Shown one piece after another: positions 1 to 6,652 of a stretch of 11,281 nucleotides of DNA. The notes under the pieces are model-generated. The model did no database searches. It was not told the origin of the DNA and saw nothing but the letters and a program-made list of their open reading frames with translations. A program made the position numbers and the translations under genes. The first letter of the stretch is position 1; every line of letters starts with the position of its first letter. The DNA comes from an uncultured Gemmatimonadales bacterium (GTDB taxonomy: Bacteria; Gemmatimonadota; Gemmatimonadetes; Longimicrobiales; Gaopeijiaceae): assembly GCA_937983085.1 (NCBI GenBank), contig CALJKZ010000664.1, positions 1 to 11,281 of the forward strand, in the 5' to 3' direction.

Positions 1-50
1 TCGACGTTGGGGCACCCCGTGTCGTAGACCAGTTCGATCTGAAGCTTCAA
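1..50 (-). CDS. Thioredoxin-like protein with GCPN motif, N-terminal fragment (runs off left edge)
   Basis: Only the first 16 codons are present; the gene continues past base 1. Read on the minus strand from TTG at 50 it gives MKLQIELVYDTGCPNV. A short beta strand followed directly by a (D/E)GCPN motif is typical of the opening of small thioredoxin-fold proteins of unknown substrate. The cysteine is at residue 13 (bases 12-14). The frame is closed upstream by TGA at 72-74, so the start must lie between 71 and 48. A GGGAGG Shine-Dalgarno-like stretch (63-68, minus strand) lies 12 bases before the TTG but only 6 before an in-frame CTG at 54-56, which would add residues M-P. The gene is divergent from the M24 peptidase gene. 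The fragment is short, so the call rests on one motif plus a ribosome site. Confidence 0.5.
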   Translation of the reverse strand, partial: MKLQIELVYDTGCPNV

Positions 51-168
51 AGGCAGGTGGAACCTCCCGGATCATGACGACGCCATGCGCCCGTCGGGGT
101 GGCGGGGGGGCCGGCACCGGGCCAACGTACGTGTCTTACCCGACCCACCGCCACGGTTCACCGCACCC
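51..168. promoter_or_regulatory. Divergent intergenic region, presumed to hold two promoters
   Basis: This gap of about 118 bases separates the left-edge minus-strand gene from the plus-strand M24 peptidase gene, so both promoters should lie here. I see no convincing -35/-10 pair or operator. A G7 run near 105-111 is the only distinctive element. No clear Shine-Dalgarno precedes the ATG at 169, so that gene may have a weak site or be leaderless. Confidence 0.3.
63..68 (-). promoter_or_regulatory. Shine-Dalgarno-like GGGAGG before the left-edge gene
   Basis: The minus strand reads GGGAGG here. Its spacing is 6 bases to an in-frame CTG (54-56) and 12 bases to the in-frame TTG (48-50), so by spacing alone CTG would be preferred. 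It supports the reality of the small partial gene. Confidence 0.4.
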
Positions 169-1635
169 ATGCCCGTGCCCATCCCCGAATCCCTGACGAG
201 GAGCCGCCTCGCGCTGATCCTCGTGGCCGTCCTCGTCTCGTGGAGCGCACGCCCCGCCCAGGCCTCCGGCCAAGCTGCGAGCGACCCGTCCCCCCAAGCC
301 CGGCCCGCGGACACCGCGACACCGGAACAGCGCTACGGCGACTGGGTTCGCCGGTTGGATTTCCGCCCGCAGGAGTACGCGTTCCGTCGGAGCCACATGA
401 TCCGGCTTCTCCGGGAAAGCGGTGGCGGGATGATGATCGTGCCATCCTCGGATGGAGCCACCCACGGGGACACCTTCCGCCAACTCGAGGACTTCTGGTA
501 CTACACCGGCCTCGAGGTCCCCAACTCGGTCCTGGTCCTCGACGCCGACCGCGACCGGTCCATTCTCTTCCTGCCCGCCACCGACTACCGCTTCGAGAAT
601 CCGGGCCGACCCAACGACTTCCCCGGACGTCCCCTCGTCGACGACTACCAGCTGCGCAGCATCGCCGGCATCGAGGAGTATCGCGACGTCGCCGAGTTCG
701 ACGACTACCTCGCCCGCCGCGCTCGCGGACGCACGACGCTGCGCGTGAACCTGGGAGCCCCGGGCGCCTACGAGCCGCCCCGCGTCCCCTTCTTCGGCGG
801 ACTCGATCCCGTCACCGCCATGCTTGTCCGCATCCGCGAGGACCACCCCGACGCGCGCATCGCCAACGCCTTCGAGGAGGTGGCTCGAGGGAGGATGATC
901 AAGAGCCGCTACGAGATCGAGAAGATGCGGATCGCCGCAGATGCCACGGCCCAGGGCATACGCGAGGCCGCCGCGAGGATCCGCCCCGGCATGGACGAGC
1001 GGACCCTGCAGGGGATCTTCGAGGGGACGTGCCGATCGCGGGGAGCCCAGACCATGCCCTTCACGCCCATCGTGAAGTCCGGACCCAACAGCCTGTGGCC
1101 CTGGCGGGTGCTCGCCGCCCACTACGACCGTCGCAACCGCCCGGTGGAGAACGGGGACCTGGTGATCCTCGACGTCGGCTGCGAGATCGACGGGTACATC
1201 AGCGACGTGGGACGAACGTTCCCGGTGAACGGACGCTTCGATGACGTGCAACGCGAGAAGCTCATGGTCAGCACTCGGGCCGCCGACGCCATCATCGAAG
1301 CCATTCGCCCCGGCGTCACGTTCGCGGAACTCACGGCGGTGGCGTACGAAGCCATCCCCGATGCCGAAGAGCGGTACATGCAGACGCCGTCCTTCTTCGG
1401 CCATCATATCGGAATGGCAGCGGGCGACCCCGCGCTTCCGGGTGAGCCGCTCCGGCCGGGAATGGTCTTCACCGTCGAGCCGTGGTACTACAACCACGAC
1501 CTCGGTATCGCGGTCTTCGTGGAAGACGTCGTACTGGTCACCGACGACGGCGTCGAAGTGATCACTCGGGATCTTCCGCGCAGCCCCGACGAACTCGAGG
1601 CCATGGTCGGTGCCGGGACGGACGGCGGCCGATGA
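169..1635 (+). CDS. Exported M24-family metallopeptidase, Xaa-Pro aminopeptidase-like
   Basis: This 488-residue enzyme is predicted to remove N-terminal residues ahead of proline, outside the cytoplasm. I chose ATG 169 over the in-frame ATG 85 because it opens a clean signal peptide: a basic residue pair, a hydrophobic core near residues 13-26 and an A-Q-A cleavage site near residue 32. The 28 residues added by the earlier start are Arg/Pro-rich and unlike any leader. Residues about 60-240 resemble the aminopeptidase P N-terminal domain (FRRSHM, LEDFWYYTG). Residues about 270-480 form the pita-bread M24 domain. All five dimetal ligands appear intact: D335 (LDVG), D346 (SDVGRT), H412 (FGHHIGM), E437 (TVEPW) and E452 (VEDVV). 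The MOSC gene follows 19 bases downstream, suggesting cotranscription. The precise substrate (dipeptide or longer peptide) cannot be read from the sequence. Confidence 0.9.
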   Translation: MPVPIPESLTRSRLALILVAVLVSWSARPAQASGQAASDPSPQARPADTATPEQRYGDWVRRLDFRPQEYAFRRSHMIRLLRESGGGMMIVPSSDGATHGDTFRQLEDFWYYTGLEVPNSVLVLDADRDRSILFLPATDYRFENPGRPNDFPGRPLVDDYQLRSIAGIEEYRDVAEFDDYLARRARGRTTLRVNLGAPGAYEPPRVPFFGGLDPVTAMLVRIREDHPDARIANAFEEVARGRMIKSRYEIEKMRIAADATAQGIREAAARIRPGMDERTLQGIFEGTCRSRGAQTMPFTPIVKSGPNSLWPWRVLAAHYDRRNRPVENGDLVILDVGCEIDGYISDVGRTFPVNGRFDDVQREKLMVSTRAADAIIEAIRPGVTFAELTAVAYEAIPDAEERYMQTPSFFGHHIGMAAGDPALPGEPLRPGMVFTVEPWYYNHDLGIAVFVEDVVLVTDDGVEVITRDLPRSPDELEAMVGAGTDGGR

Positions 1636-1641
1636 AATCAC

Positions 1642-1648
1642 GAAGGAG
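1642..1648 (+). promoter_or_regulatory. Ribosome-binding site fixing the MOSC start
   Basis: GAAGGAG ends 6 bases before ATG 1655. It decides this start over the upstream in-frame ATG at 1610, which lies inside the peptidase coding sequence. Confidence 0.75.
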
Positions 1649-1654
1649 ACGGCA

Positions 1655-2122
1655 ATGAAAGGACGAGTGGAGGCCCTCTGGCTCAAGCGCGCCCACCGGG
1701 GCGTCATGGACGCCACCGACGAGGCGCGCTTCGTGGAGAACAAGGGCATCGCCGACGACGCCAACTTCGGACGATCCAAGCGGCAGGTGACCATCATCGA
1801 GGAGGAGGTCTTCCAGCGGATCGCCGACGCGCTGCCCGACGTGAAGCCGTACATGCGGCGGGCCAACGTCATGGTCAGCGGAATCCGTCTGGCCGAGACC
1901 CGGGGGCAGATCCTGCGTCTGGGCGATGTCCGGATCCGGCTGGTGGGGGAAACCCGTCCGTGCGAGCGGATGGACGCCCAGGTGCCCGGCCTGACGGCGG
2001 CCCTCGATCCCGACTGGAACGGTGGTGTGTACGGAGTGGTCCTGGACGACGGCCCGGTCCGGGTCGGCGACGAAGCCGAGTTGGCGCCTGCCGAAGCTCT
2101 CGAGGGTGCGCAGGCGGACTGA
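1655..2122 (+). CDS. Stand-alone MOSC domain protein
   Basis: This protein has 155 residues, the size of a single MOSC (molybdenum cofactor sulfurase C-terminal) domain. MOSC proteins carry or transfer a sulfur atom on a conserved cysteine and have been linked to molybdenum cofactor chemistry and detoxifying reductases. Visible signatures are GIADDANFG followed by RQVTI (residues 31-48), ANVMVSGI (70-77) and the TRPCERMD segment with the key Cys103. Some small homologues (YiiM-like) occur as free cytoplasmic proteins; no signal peptide or transmembrane segment is present here. It follows the M24 peptidase gene by 19 bases with its own good ribosome site and converges on the kynureninase gene, whose stop is only 6 bases away. 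No molybdenum enzyme is encoded in the window, so its partner is unknown. Confidence 0.85.
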   Translation: MKGRVEALWLKRAHRGVMDATDEARFVENKGIADDANFGRSKRQVTIIEEEVFQRIADALPDVKPYMRRANVMVSGIRLAETRGQILRLGDVRIRLVGETRPCERMDAQVPGLTAALDPDWNGGVYGVVLDDGPVRVGDEAELAPAEALEGAQAD

Positions 2123-2138
2123 GCCAGGCTACTCCGCC
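2113..2138. terminator. Possible bidirectional hairpin at the convergent gene ends
   Basis: GGCGGA (2113-2118) and TCCGCC (2133-2138) are perfect inverted repeats centred on the 6-base gap between the MOSC stop (2120-2122) and the kynureninase stop (2129-2131). The loop contains a second short palindrome, AGCC-A-GGCT (2122-2130). There is no T tract on either side, so this is not a classical intrinsic terminator. A 6-bp GC repeat can also arise by chance in DNA this GC-rich. Confidence 0.3.
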
Positions 2139-3313
2139 ACCACCTCCGCCAACAGCGACATGGCCTCCACCAGCTGGTCGTCGCAGAGGTAGGGGGCGGG
2201 CCCGTACCGAAGCACGTCGCCCCGGTAGTCGGTTCGCACGCCCCGCTCGAGGAGGCGCTCGAACAGCCCCCCGGCGTCCTTTGCCCGCAGCGCCAGGAAG
2301 CCACCCCGTGACTCCGGCGGAACCTCGGACTCCAGGCTCACGGCGTCGGGATCGAGATCCAACTTGAGGAAGGTGCTTTTCAGCAGCTCCACCTGGTGGA
2401 CGCTGACGGTCCGGAGGAAGTCGGGCGTGAGTCCCTGCTCGACGAAGAAATCCAGGACCGACGCCGCCCGGTACGGGGACGTCGGATCGTATGTCGACCC
2501 GGCGAAACGCGCCGCGCCGGAGCCGTAGGCCACCTGGCCCGGCACGCGCTCATGGGCGAGCTCGGCGAACTCCGAGAACCAGCCGGTGATGGCCGGCCGA
2601 AGCGTGCATCCCGGCGGCACGCGCATGGCGCAGTTGCCCTCCCCCAGCTGCAGGTACTTGTAGCCTCCCCCGACGACGAAGGCGCCCTCCATCCCCTCCA
2701 GTGAGAAGGGGACGGCGCCGAGGGAGTGGTAGGAATCCACCAGCATCTCCGCTCCGTGGTGGGCACACGCCGAGGCCACCGCGTCGAGGTTCGGGACGAT
2801 GAGGCCGGTGGTGAAGAGGACCGACGAGATCATGGCCGCCGCCGTGCCGTCGTCCACCTCGGCGGCCACACGCTCGGCCAGCGTATCCACGGGATGGGCG
2901 GAGACCTTCACCACCTCCAGCCCCTCTTCGGCGAGCCGGTCCAGCTGTCGACGAATGGTGTGGAACTCACCATCCGTCGTGACCACCAGGGGTCGCTCTC
3001 TCAAGGGGAGGGCCGACAGAAAGCGCACCACCAGGGAGTGGGTGTTCGTCTCCAACGTGAGGTCACCGTCGCAGCCGCCCATGAGCGCCCGGTACCCCTC
3101 GGCCACCCGCTCCACCTTCCCGGCCACATGCTCCCACTTGCCGTCGGCGTACATCGCAGCGTCCATCCACGCCTGCTTCTGGCCCTCGAAGGCTGCGTCC
3201 GGCCATGCCTGGTGGGAGTGACCCGTCAGGAGGAGGCGTTCGTCGACCCGGAACGCCGAGTAGTGCGGCGAAAGCGCGTTGGGGCGACGTCGGAGAGCCG
3301 CGAGGTCGGGCAT
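2129..3313 (-). CDS. kynU: Kynureninase-type PLP enzyme (aminotransferase class V fold)
   Basis: This 394-residue cytoplasmic enzyme is predicted to cleave kynurenine to anthranilate and alanine using pyridoxal phosphate. The fold-type I signatures are present: LVDSYHSLGAVPF with Asp193 to pair with the pyridine nitrogen, and GGGYKYLQ with Lys219 as the Schiff-base lysine. The N-terminal segment reads LLLTGHSHQAWPD where classical KynU proteins have a LDGNSLG-type motif, so this is a divergent branch. The function is supported mainly by its neighbour. The start is ATG 3311-3313, which shares one base with the tryptophan dioxygenase stop (TGATG). No Shine-Dalgarno is visible, which points to translational coupling. 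The open frame extends 61 residues further upstream, but that part overlaps the dioxygenase and is Arg/Gly-rich. An alternative is a related class V lyase or desulfurase, which I consider less likely beside a tryptophan dioxygenase. Confidence 0.78.
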   Translation of the reverse strand: MPDLAALRRRPNALSPHYSAFRVDERLLLTGHSHQAWPDAAFEGQKQAWMDAAMYADGKWEHVAGKVERVAEGYRALMGGCDGDLTLETNTHSLVVRFLSALPLRERPLVVTTDGEFHTIRRQLDRLAEEGLEVVKVSAHPVDTLAERVAAEVDDGTAAAMISSVLFTTGLIVPNLDAVASACAHHGAEMLVDSYHSLGAVPFSLEGMEGAFVVGGGYKYLQLGEGNCAMRVPPGCTLRPAITGWFSEFAELAHERVPGQVAYGSGAARFAGSTYDPTSPYRAASVLDFFVEQGLTPDFLRTVSVHQVELLKSTFLKLDLDPDAVSLESEVPPESRGGFLALRAKDAGGLFERLLERGVRTDYRGDVLRYGPAPYLCDDQLVEAMSLLAEVVAE

Positions 3314-4098
3314 CAGAGTCGCGCCCGGATGTCCCACAGGTCCGGAAAGAGGGGCTCGTTGAGGGTCGTCCTCAGATACTTGGACCCCGCCGATCCGCCG
3401 GTCCCTCGCTTCATGCCGATGGTGCGCTCCACCATCTTCACGTGACGGTACCGCCACTCCTGGATCCCCTCGTCGAGATCGACGAGGCGCTCGCACAGCT
3501 CGGCGTCGCGCGGGTCGTTGCGGTACAGCTCAACGAGAATCGACTGGACCTCGTCCGAGGGCTCGATGGGCGCGGTGACGTCGCGCTCGAGCTGAGCCTG
3601 GGGCACCGGGTGTCCCTGTCCGGCGAGGTAGGCCAGGAGAGCGTCCCACAGCGTGGGCTCGTTCCACCTCCGTTCGAGATGCTCGCGCGCCCGCGACCCT
3701 TCCTCGAAGCGCTCGACCGCGGCGCGGGTCTTGTGGCCCAGTACGAACTCGAGTTGCCGGAACTGGTCGCTCTGGAAGCCACTGGCTGTGTCGAGGCGCT
3801 CGCGGAAGGTGAGGAACTCCGTCGGCGTCATGGTCTCGAGAACGTCGAGCTGCGATACCAGGACCTTCAGGATGGTGAGGATCCGCTTGAGGGTGTGCTG
3901 TGCCCTCGGGGCATCGCCTCCGGTGAGCAGGCGGCGGGCGTAGTCGACCTCGTGGAGTACGACCTTGAACCAGAGCTCGTAGACCTGATGGATGACGATG
4001 AAGAGCATCTCGTCGTGCTCCACCGCGTCGCGGGGCTGCTGCAGGGAGAGCAACTCCTCGAGCTTCAGATACTTGCCGTAGGTGACCGCTTCAGACAC
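3313..4098 (-). CDS. kynA: Tryptophan 2,3-dioxygenase
   Basis: This 261-residue heme enzyme opens the indole ring of L-tryptophan with O2, giving N-formylkynurenine. Recognisable segments are YGKYLKLEELLSLQ at the N-terminus; FIVIHQVYELWFK with His37, matching the active-site histidine (His55 in the Xanthomonas enzyme); FRERLDTASGFQS with Arg99 for the substrate carboxylate; RYRHVKMVERTIG with His219 as proximal heme ligand; and GTGGSAG with Thr233. The length matches the bacterial family. No ATG exists at the correct place. The start is GTG 4096-4098, preceded by GAGG 8 bases upstream, and the N-terminus then reads MSEAVTYGKY. The frame stays open far upstream into the antiporter gene, but those residues are shadow sequence. 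The gap to the antiporter is 26 bases and the stop overlaps kynU by one base. Confidence 0.93.
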   Translation of the reverse strand: MSEAVTYGKYLKLEELLSLQQPRDAVEHDEMLFIVIHQVYELWFKVVLHEVDYARRLLTGGDAPRAQHTLKRILTILKVLVSQLDVLETMTPTEFLTFRERLDTASGFQSDQFRQLEFVLGHKTRAAVERFEEGSRAREHLERRWNEPTLWDALLAYLAGQGHPVPQAQLERDVTAPIEPSDEVQSILVELYRNDPRDAELCERLVDLDEGIQEWRYRHVKMVERTIGMKRGTGGSAGSKYLRTTLNEPLFPDLWDIRARL

Positions 4099-4124
4099 GT
4101 GGATGACCTCGTGCTCGGCTTCCG

Positions 4125-5087
4125 TCAGACGATGACGGCCAAGGTGGTGAGATAGGCGGCGTACGCGACCAGCATGGCGATCCCGACGCCTCTCCCGACG
4201 GCCCGTCCTCTGAGGGCCGCGAGACCGAGCGCGCCGCTGGTCACCAGCATGAACGGAATGTCGAGAAAGAGCATCCGGTTCGAAACCAGGATGGGTGCCG
4301 GACTGACGGCGGCGGTGAGCCCCATGATGGTGAGGATGTTGAAGGTGTTGCTCCCCACGATGGCGCCGATGGCCACGTCGGAACGCTTCTCCAGCGCCGC
4401 GAGCACCGACGTCGTGAGTTCGGGCAGCGACGTGCCCACGGCGAGGATGGTGAGGCCGATGACCGCCTCCGGCACCTCGAATCGCTCGGCGATCTCGACC
4501 GCCGAATCGACCAGCAGGTTGGCGCCCAAAGGAAGCATGACGATCCCCACGATGATGAACATCACGATGACGATCATGCGGCTGGGGATCCCGAGGACCC
4601 AATCGAGGGGCGTGGAGGGATCCGACTCCTGACGGGCCCGGAGGGTGGATCGTGCGGTGGCGGCCATCATCACGAAGAAGGCCACCAGGAGAACGACGCC
4701 GTCGACGGTGGAGAAGCTGCGCATGGCCGCGAAGGCCGTGAAGGCCAGGAGCGCGCCCCACATGAGGACGACGTTTCGCCGCAGCTCGCGGTCGTCGTGG
4801 AGGAGCGGAAACACCACCGCCGACGCTCCCCCCACCAGCAGCACGTTGGCGATGTTGCTGCCCACGACGTTGCCGAGGATCAGATCCGGGACACCGCTCA
4901 CGGTGGCCTGGATGGACACGATCATCTCCGGCAACGAGGTACCGAACCCCACCACCGTCGCCGCCACCACGACCGGAGGCACGTTCAGCCGCCGGGCGAG
5001 CGCCACCGCACCCCGGACGAGAAGGTCGCCCCCCATGAGCAGATAGATGAAGCCGGCGACGAGACCCAGGTAGGTGAAGTCCGTCAG
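4125..5087 (-). CDS. CaCA-superfamily sodium (or proton)/calcium antiporter, YrbG-like
   Basis: This polytopic inner-membrane antiporter exchanges Ca2+ for a monovalent cation. It has the two inverted alpha repeats of the superfamily. Alpha-1 has GFGTSLPE (residues 47-54) and GNVVGSNIAN (72-81). Alpha-2 has AVGTSLPE (216-223) and GAIVGSNTFN (241-250). Roughly ten hydrophobic helices are visible and the length of 320 is normal. The start is unusual. The first in-frame ATG (5036) would remove half of helix 1, whereas reading back gives LTDFTYLGLVAGFIYLLMGGD, a proper first helix. A stop lies eight codons before that ATG-proximal helix region's upstream limit, at 5102-5100. The only start-like codon ahead of the helix is CTG 5085-5087, which overlaps the sensor stop (CTGA) and has AAGGGGGAG just upstream. 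With ATG the product would be 303 residues. The transported ion cannot be fixed from sequence. Confidence 0.85.
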   Translation of the reverse strand: MTDFTYLGLVAGFIYLLMGGDLLVRGAVALARRLNVPPVVVAATVVGFGTSLPEMIVSIQATVSGVPDLILGNVVGSNIANVLLVGGASAVVFPLLHDDRELRRNVVLMWGALLAFTAFAAMRSFSTVDGVVLLVAFFVMMAATARSTLRARQESDPSTPLDWVLGIPSRMIVIVMFIIVGIVMLPLGANLLVDSAVEIAERFEVPEAVIGLTILAVGTSLPELTTSVLAALEKRSDVAIGAIVGSNTFNILTIMGLTAAVSPAPILVSNRMLFLDIPFMLVTSGALGLAALRGRAVGRGVGIAMLVAYAAYLTTLAVIV

Positions 5088-6649
5088 GGTGCTCCCCCTT
5101 CACCCGGTGAACCGTCCCCACGGCTCGGCTCGCCCGCGTCGCCGTCCGCGCCCGCTTCCCCGTTCTCGTCGGCCCTCCGTGATGCGTCCGCGGACTGGGT
5201 CCGGGCGATGGCGTAGAGCCGTCCTGTTCCCTGCTCCGGAGTGCTGCGCCAGTGAAGGAGCCGGTACGTCCCGTCCTGATGCAGGTACCGATTCTCGAAC
5301 TGGATGGTAGGGATGCCATCTTCGAGTTTCGCCACCTCGTCGATGGTCTTCTGCACGTCGTCGGGGTGCACGAAGGAGACGAATGGCCGGCTGAGAAGCT
5401 CCTCCTCCGACCATCCCAGTTCCCGGGTCCAGGCGTCGTTCACCTGCTTGAAGTACCCGTCGGTGGCTGCGATGCACATCATGTCCAACGACATGTCGAA
5501 GAACTGTCGGTACTCGGTGAGGAGCTCCACCCGGCCCTCGAGTTCGGCGGCCATCTCGTCGAAGGTCTGCGCCAGGAGCCCCACCTCGTCCTCCCGCTGA
5601 ACCCCCGACCGGGCCGAGAGGTCGCCCCCACGAATACTGTCCGCGGCGGCGTACAGCTGCAGGATGGGTTTGGCCACGCGGAAGCCGATGGTGAAGGCCG
5701 CGACGATGGCGAACGCCGCCAGGATCACGGAGATGCGAATCAGATCGTTCCGCACCACGAGGATGGGCTCTCTCTGCTCCGAAGCGTCGACCTTCACGAG
5801 AACGCCCCACTCCATCTCCGCGAGATAGGCGGTGGCCGCCCATACCTCCTGGCCCCGGTAGTCCGTGACGTTTCCGGCGAAACTCACGCTCGACTCGCGA
5901 AGGGAGAGCGCGGCAACGTCACCGGGTTCGACCACGATCCCGTTCCCCTCGAAGCGCCGAACATCCAGGAGGGTGTCCCCTTCCACCGCCGCCGCGCGCA
6001 CCGGGTGGATCACCCGCATGACGTCGTCGTCCCGCACCACCACCATCGTCTCACCCGTGCGACCCAGCCCCTCGTAGTTCCGGGAGATCTGCACGATCTC
6101 GTCCAGGCTCAGAAGGGCATGGAGGTACCCCAGGCGATCTCCGCCGAGGTCGATGGGTGCGGCCATGCTGGCCAGGGGCATCTCCCCTCCACCGGGAAAG
6201 ACCATTCCGAGGTACCACGGACGGCTGTCGTCGAATCGACCGAGAAGATCCAACTCCGCCGCGGGATGCCCCGGCTCCGGACCGGACCGGACGAGGCGGT
6301 CGCCCGTGGGCCCGTGGATGGAGATCTCGTGAAAGGTGGGAGAGGCCCGGCGAACGGTATCCAGCAGGTCGGTGAGACGTGTGAGATCCTCGGCGCGACC
6401 CGAGGCGGAGTAATCGGCCAGGGTCGTGCGTATGCGGTCCCGGGTGGCGACGAGGCTCAGGAGGTCCGACCAGCTCTCCGTGATGCTCCCCAGCGACTCC
6501 ACCTTGAACGACGCCAGGCCCTCGAGCTGCGTGATACGGGCCTTCGTGAGCTGGCCGGCCACCGTCTGGTAGGCCGTATAGGCCAACGCCGCCATGCTCG
6601 CCAGAGCCACCGCGACGAAGGTGAAGACCAGCTTGGTGCGAATGTCCAC
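5084..6649 (-). CDS. Membrane sensor: extracytoplasmic Cache-like domain, HAMP, PAS, no output domain
   Basis: This 521-residue membrane protein has TM1 at residues 7-27, a periplasmic ligand-binding region of double-Cache type at about 28-303, TM2 at 304-324, HAMP at about 325-378 (P327, and the EDEVGLLAQTFDEMA helix), one PAS domain at about 380-485 (SLDMMCIAATDGYF, GWSEEELLSRPF, RYLHQDGTYRLLHW), then an acidic Gly/Asp/Glu tail to residue 521. No histidine kinase, GGDEF/EAL, methyl-accepting or cyclase domain follows, and the next gene overlaps the stop. It therefore ends where a transmitter would normally begin. The start is GTG 6647-6649 with GGAGAG upstream; the monooxygenase stop lies 3 bases before it. 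It probably acts through a partner protein or has lost its output by deletion. The ligand is unknown; small carboxylates or amino acids are usual for Cache domains. Confidence 0.85.
   Translation of the reverse strand: MDIRTKLVFTFVAVALASMAALAYTAYQTVAGQLTKARITQLEGLASFKVESLGSITESWSDLLSLVATRDRIRTTLADYSASGRAEDLTRLTDLLDTVRRASPTFHEISIHGPTGDRLVRSGPEPGHPAAELDLLGRFDDSRPWYLGMVFPGGGEMPLASMAAPIDLGGDRLGYLHALLSLDEIVQISRNYEGLGRTGETMVVVRDDDVMRVIHPVRAAAVEGDTLLDVRRFEGNGIVVEPGDVAALSLRESSVSFAGNVTDYRGQEVWAATAYLAEMEWGVLVKVDASEQREPILVVRNDLIRISVILAAFAIVAAFTIGFRVAKPILQLYAAADSIRGGDLSARSGVQREDEVGLLAQTFDEMAAELEGRVELLTEYRQFFDMSLDMMCIAATDGYFKQVNDAWTRELGWSEEELLSRPFVSFVHPDDVQKTIDEVAKLEDGIPTIQFENRYLHQDGTYRLLHWRSTPEQGTGRLYAIARTQSADASRRADENGEAGADGDAGEPSRGDGSPGEGGAP
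5092..5100 (-). promoter_or_regulatory. Strong Shine-Dalgarno supporting a CTG start of the antiporter
   Basis: AAGGGGGAG on the minus strand ends 4 bases before CTG 5085-5087 (the AGGGG core ends 6 bases before). It lies inside the last codons of the sensor gene. No comparable site precedes the ATG at 5036. Confidence 0.55.
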
Positions 6650-6652
6650 GGA

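Noticed and set aside
1..77. Plus-strand frame 3 ending in TGA at 75-77 as the tail of an upstream gene
   Set aside because: The peptide has no recognisable pattern, whereas the exact opposite strand in register encodes a family-like N-terminus with a ribosome site.
85..168. Upstream ATG start of the M24 peptidase
   Set aside because: It would bury the signal peptide behind 28 Arg/Pro-rich residues; the ATG at 169 gives a standard exported leader.
136..2304. 722-codon minus-strand open frame opposite the M24 peptidase and MOSC genes
   Set aside because: It spans two well-supported genes and their gap on the opposite strand, and its composition is that of a shadow frame.
3314..3496. 61-residue N-terminal extension of the kynureninase
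   Set aside because: It overlaps the dioxygenase 3' end and has shadow composition; the ATG at 3313 fits the TGATG coupling and the family length.
5084..5194. Frameshift that might have removed a kinase domain from the sensor
   Set aside because: The frames after the PAS domain show only the acidic low-complexity tail and then the antiporter with its own helix 1; no H-box or ATPase motif is visible in any frame nearby.
4099..5319. N-terminal extension of the tryptophan dioxygenase frame by about 400 residues (apparent giant fusion)
   Set aside because: The extension lies wholly over the antiporter and sensor genes in another frame and is Arg/Gly/His-rich. The dioxygenase has its own GTG start and ribosome site at its normal N-terminus.
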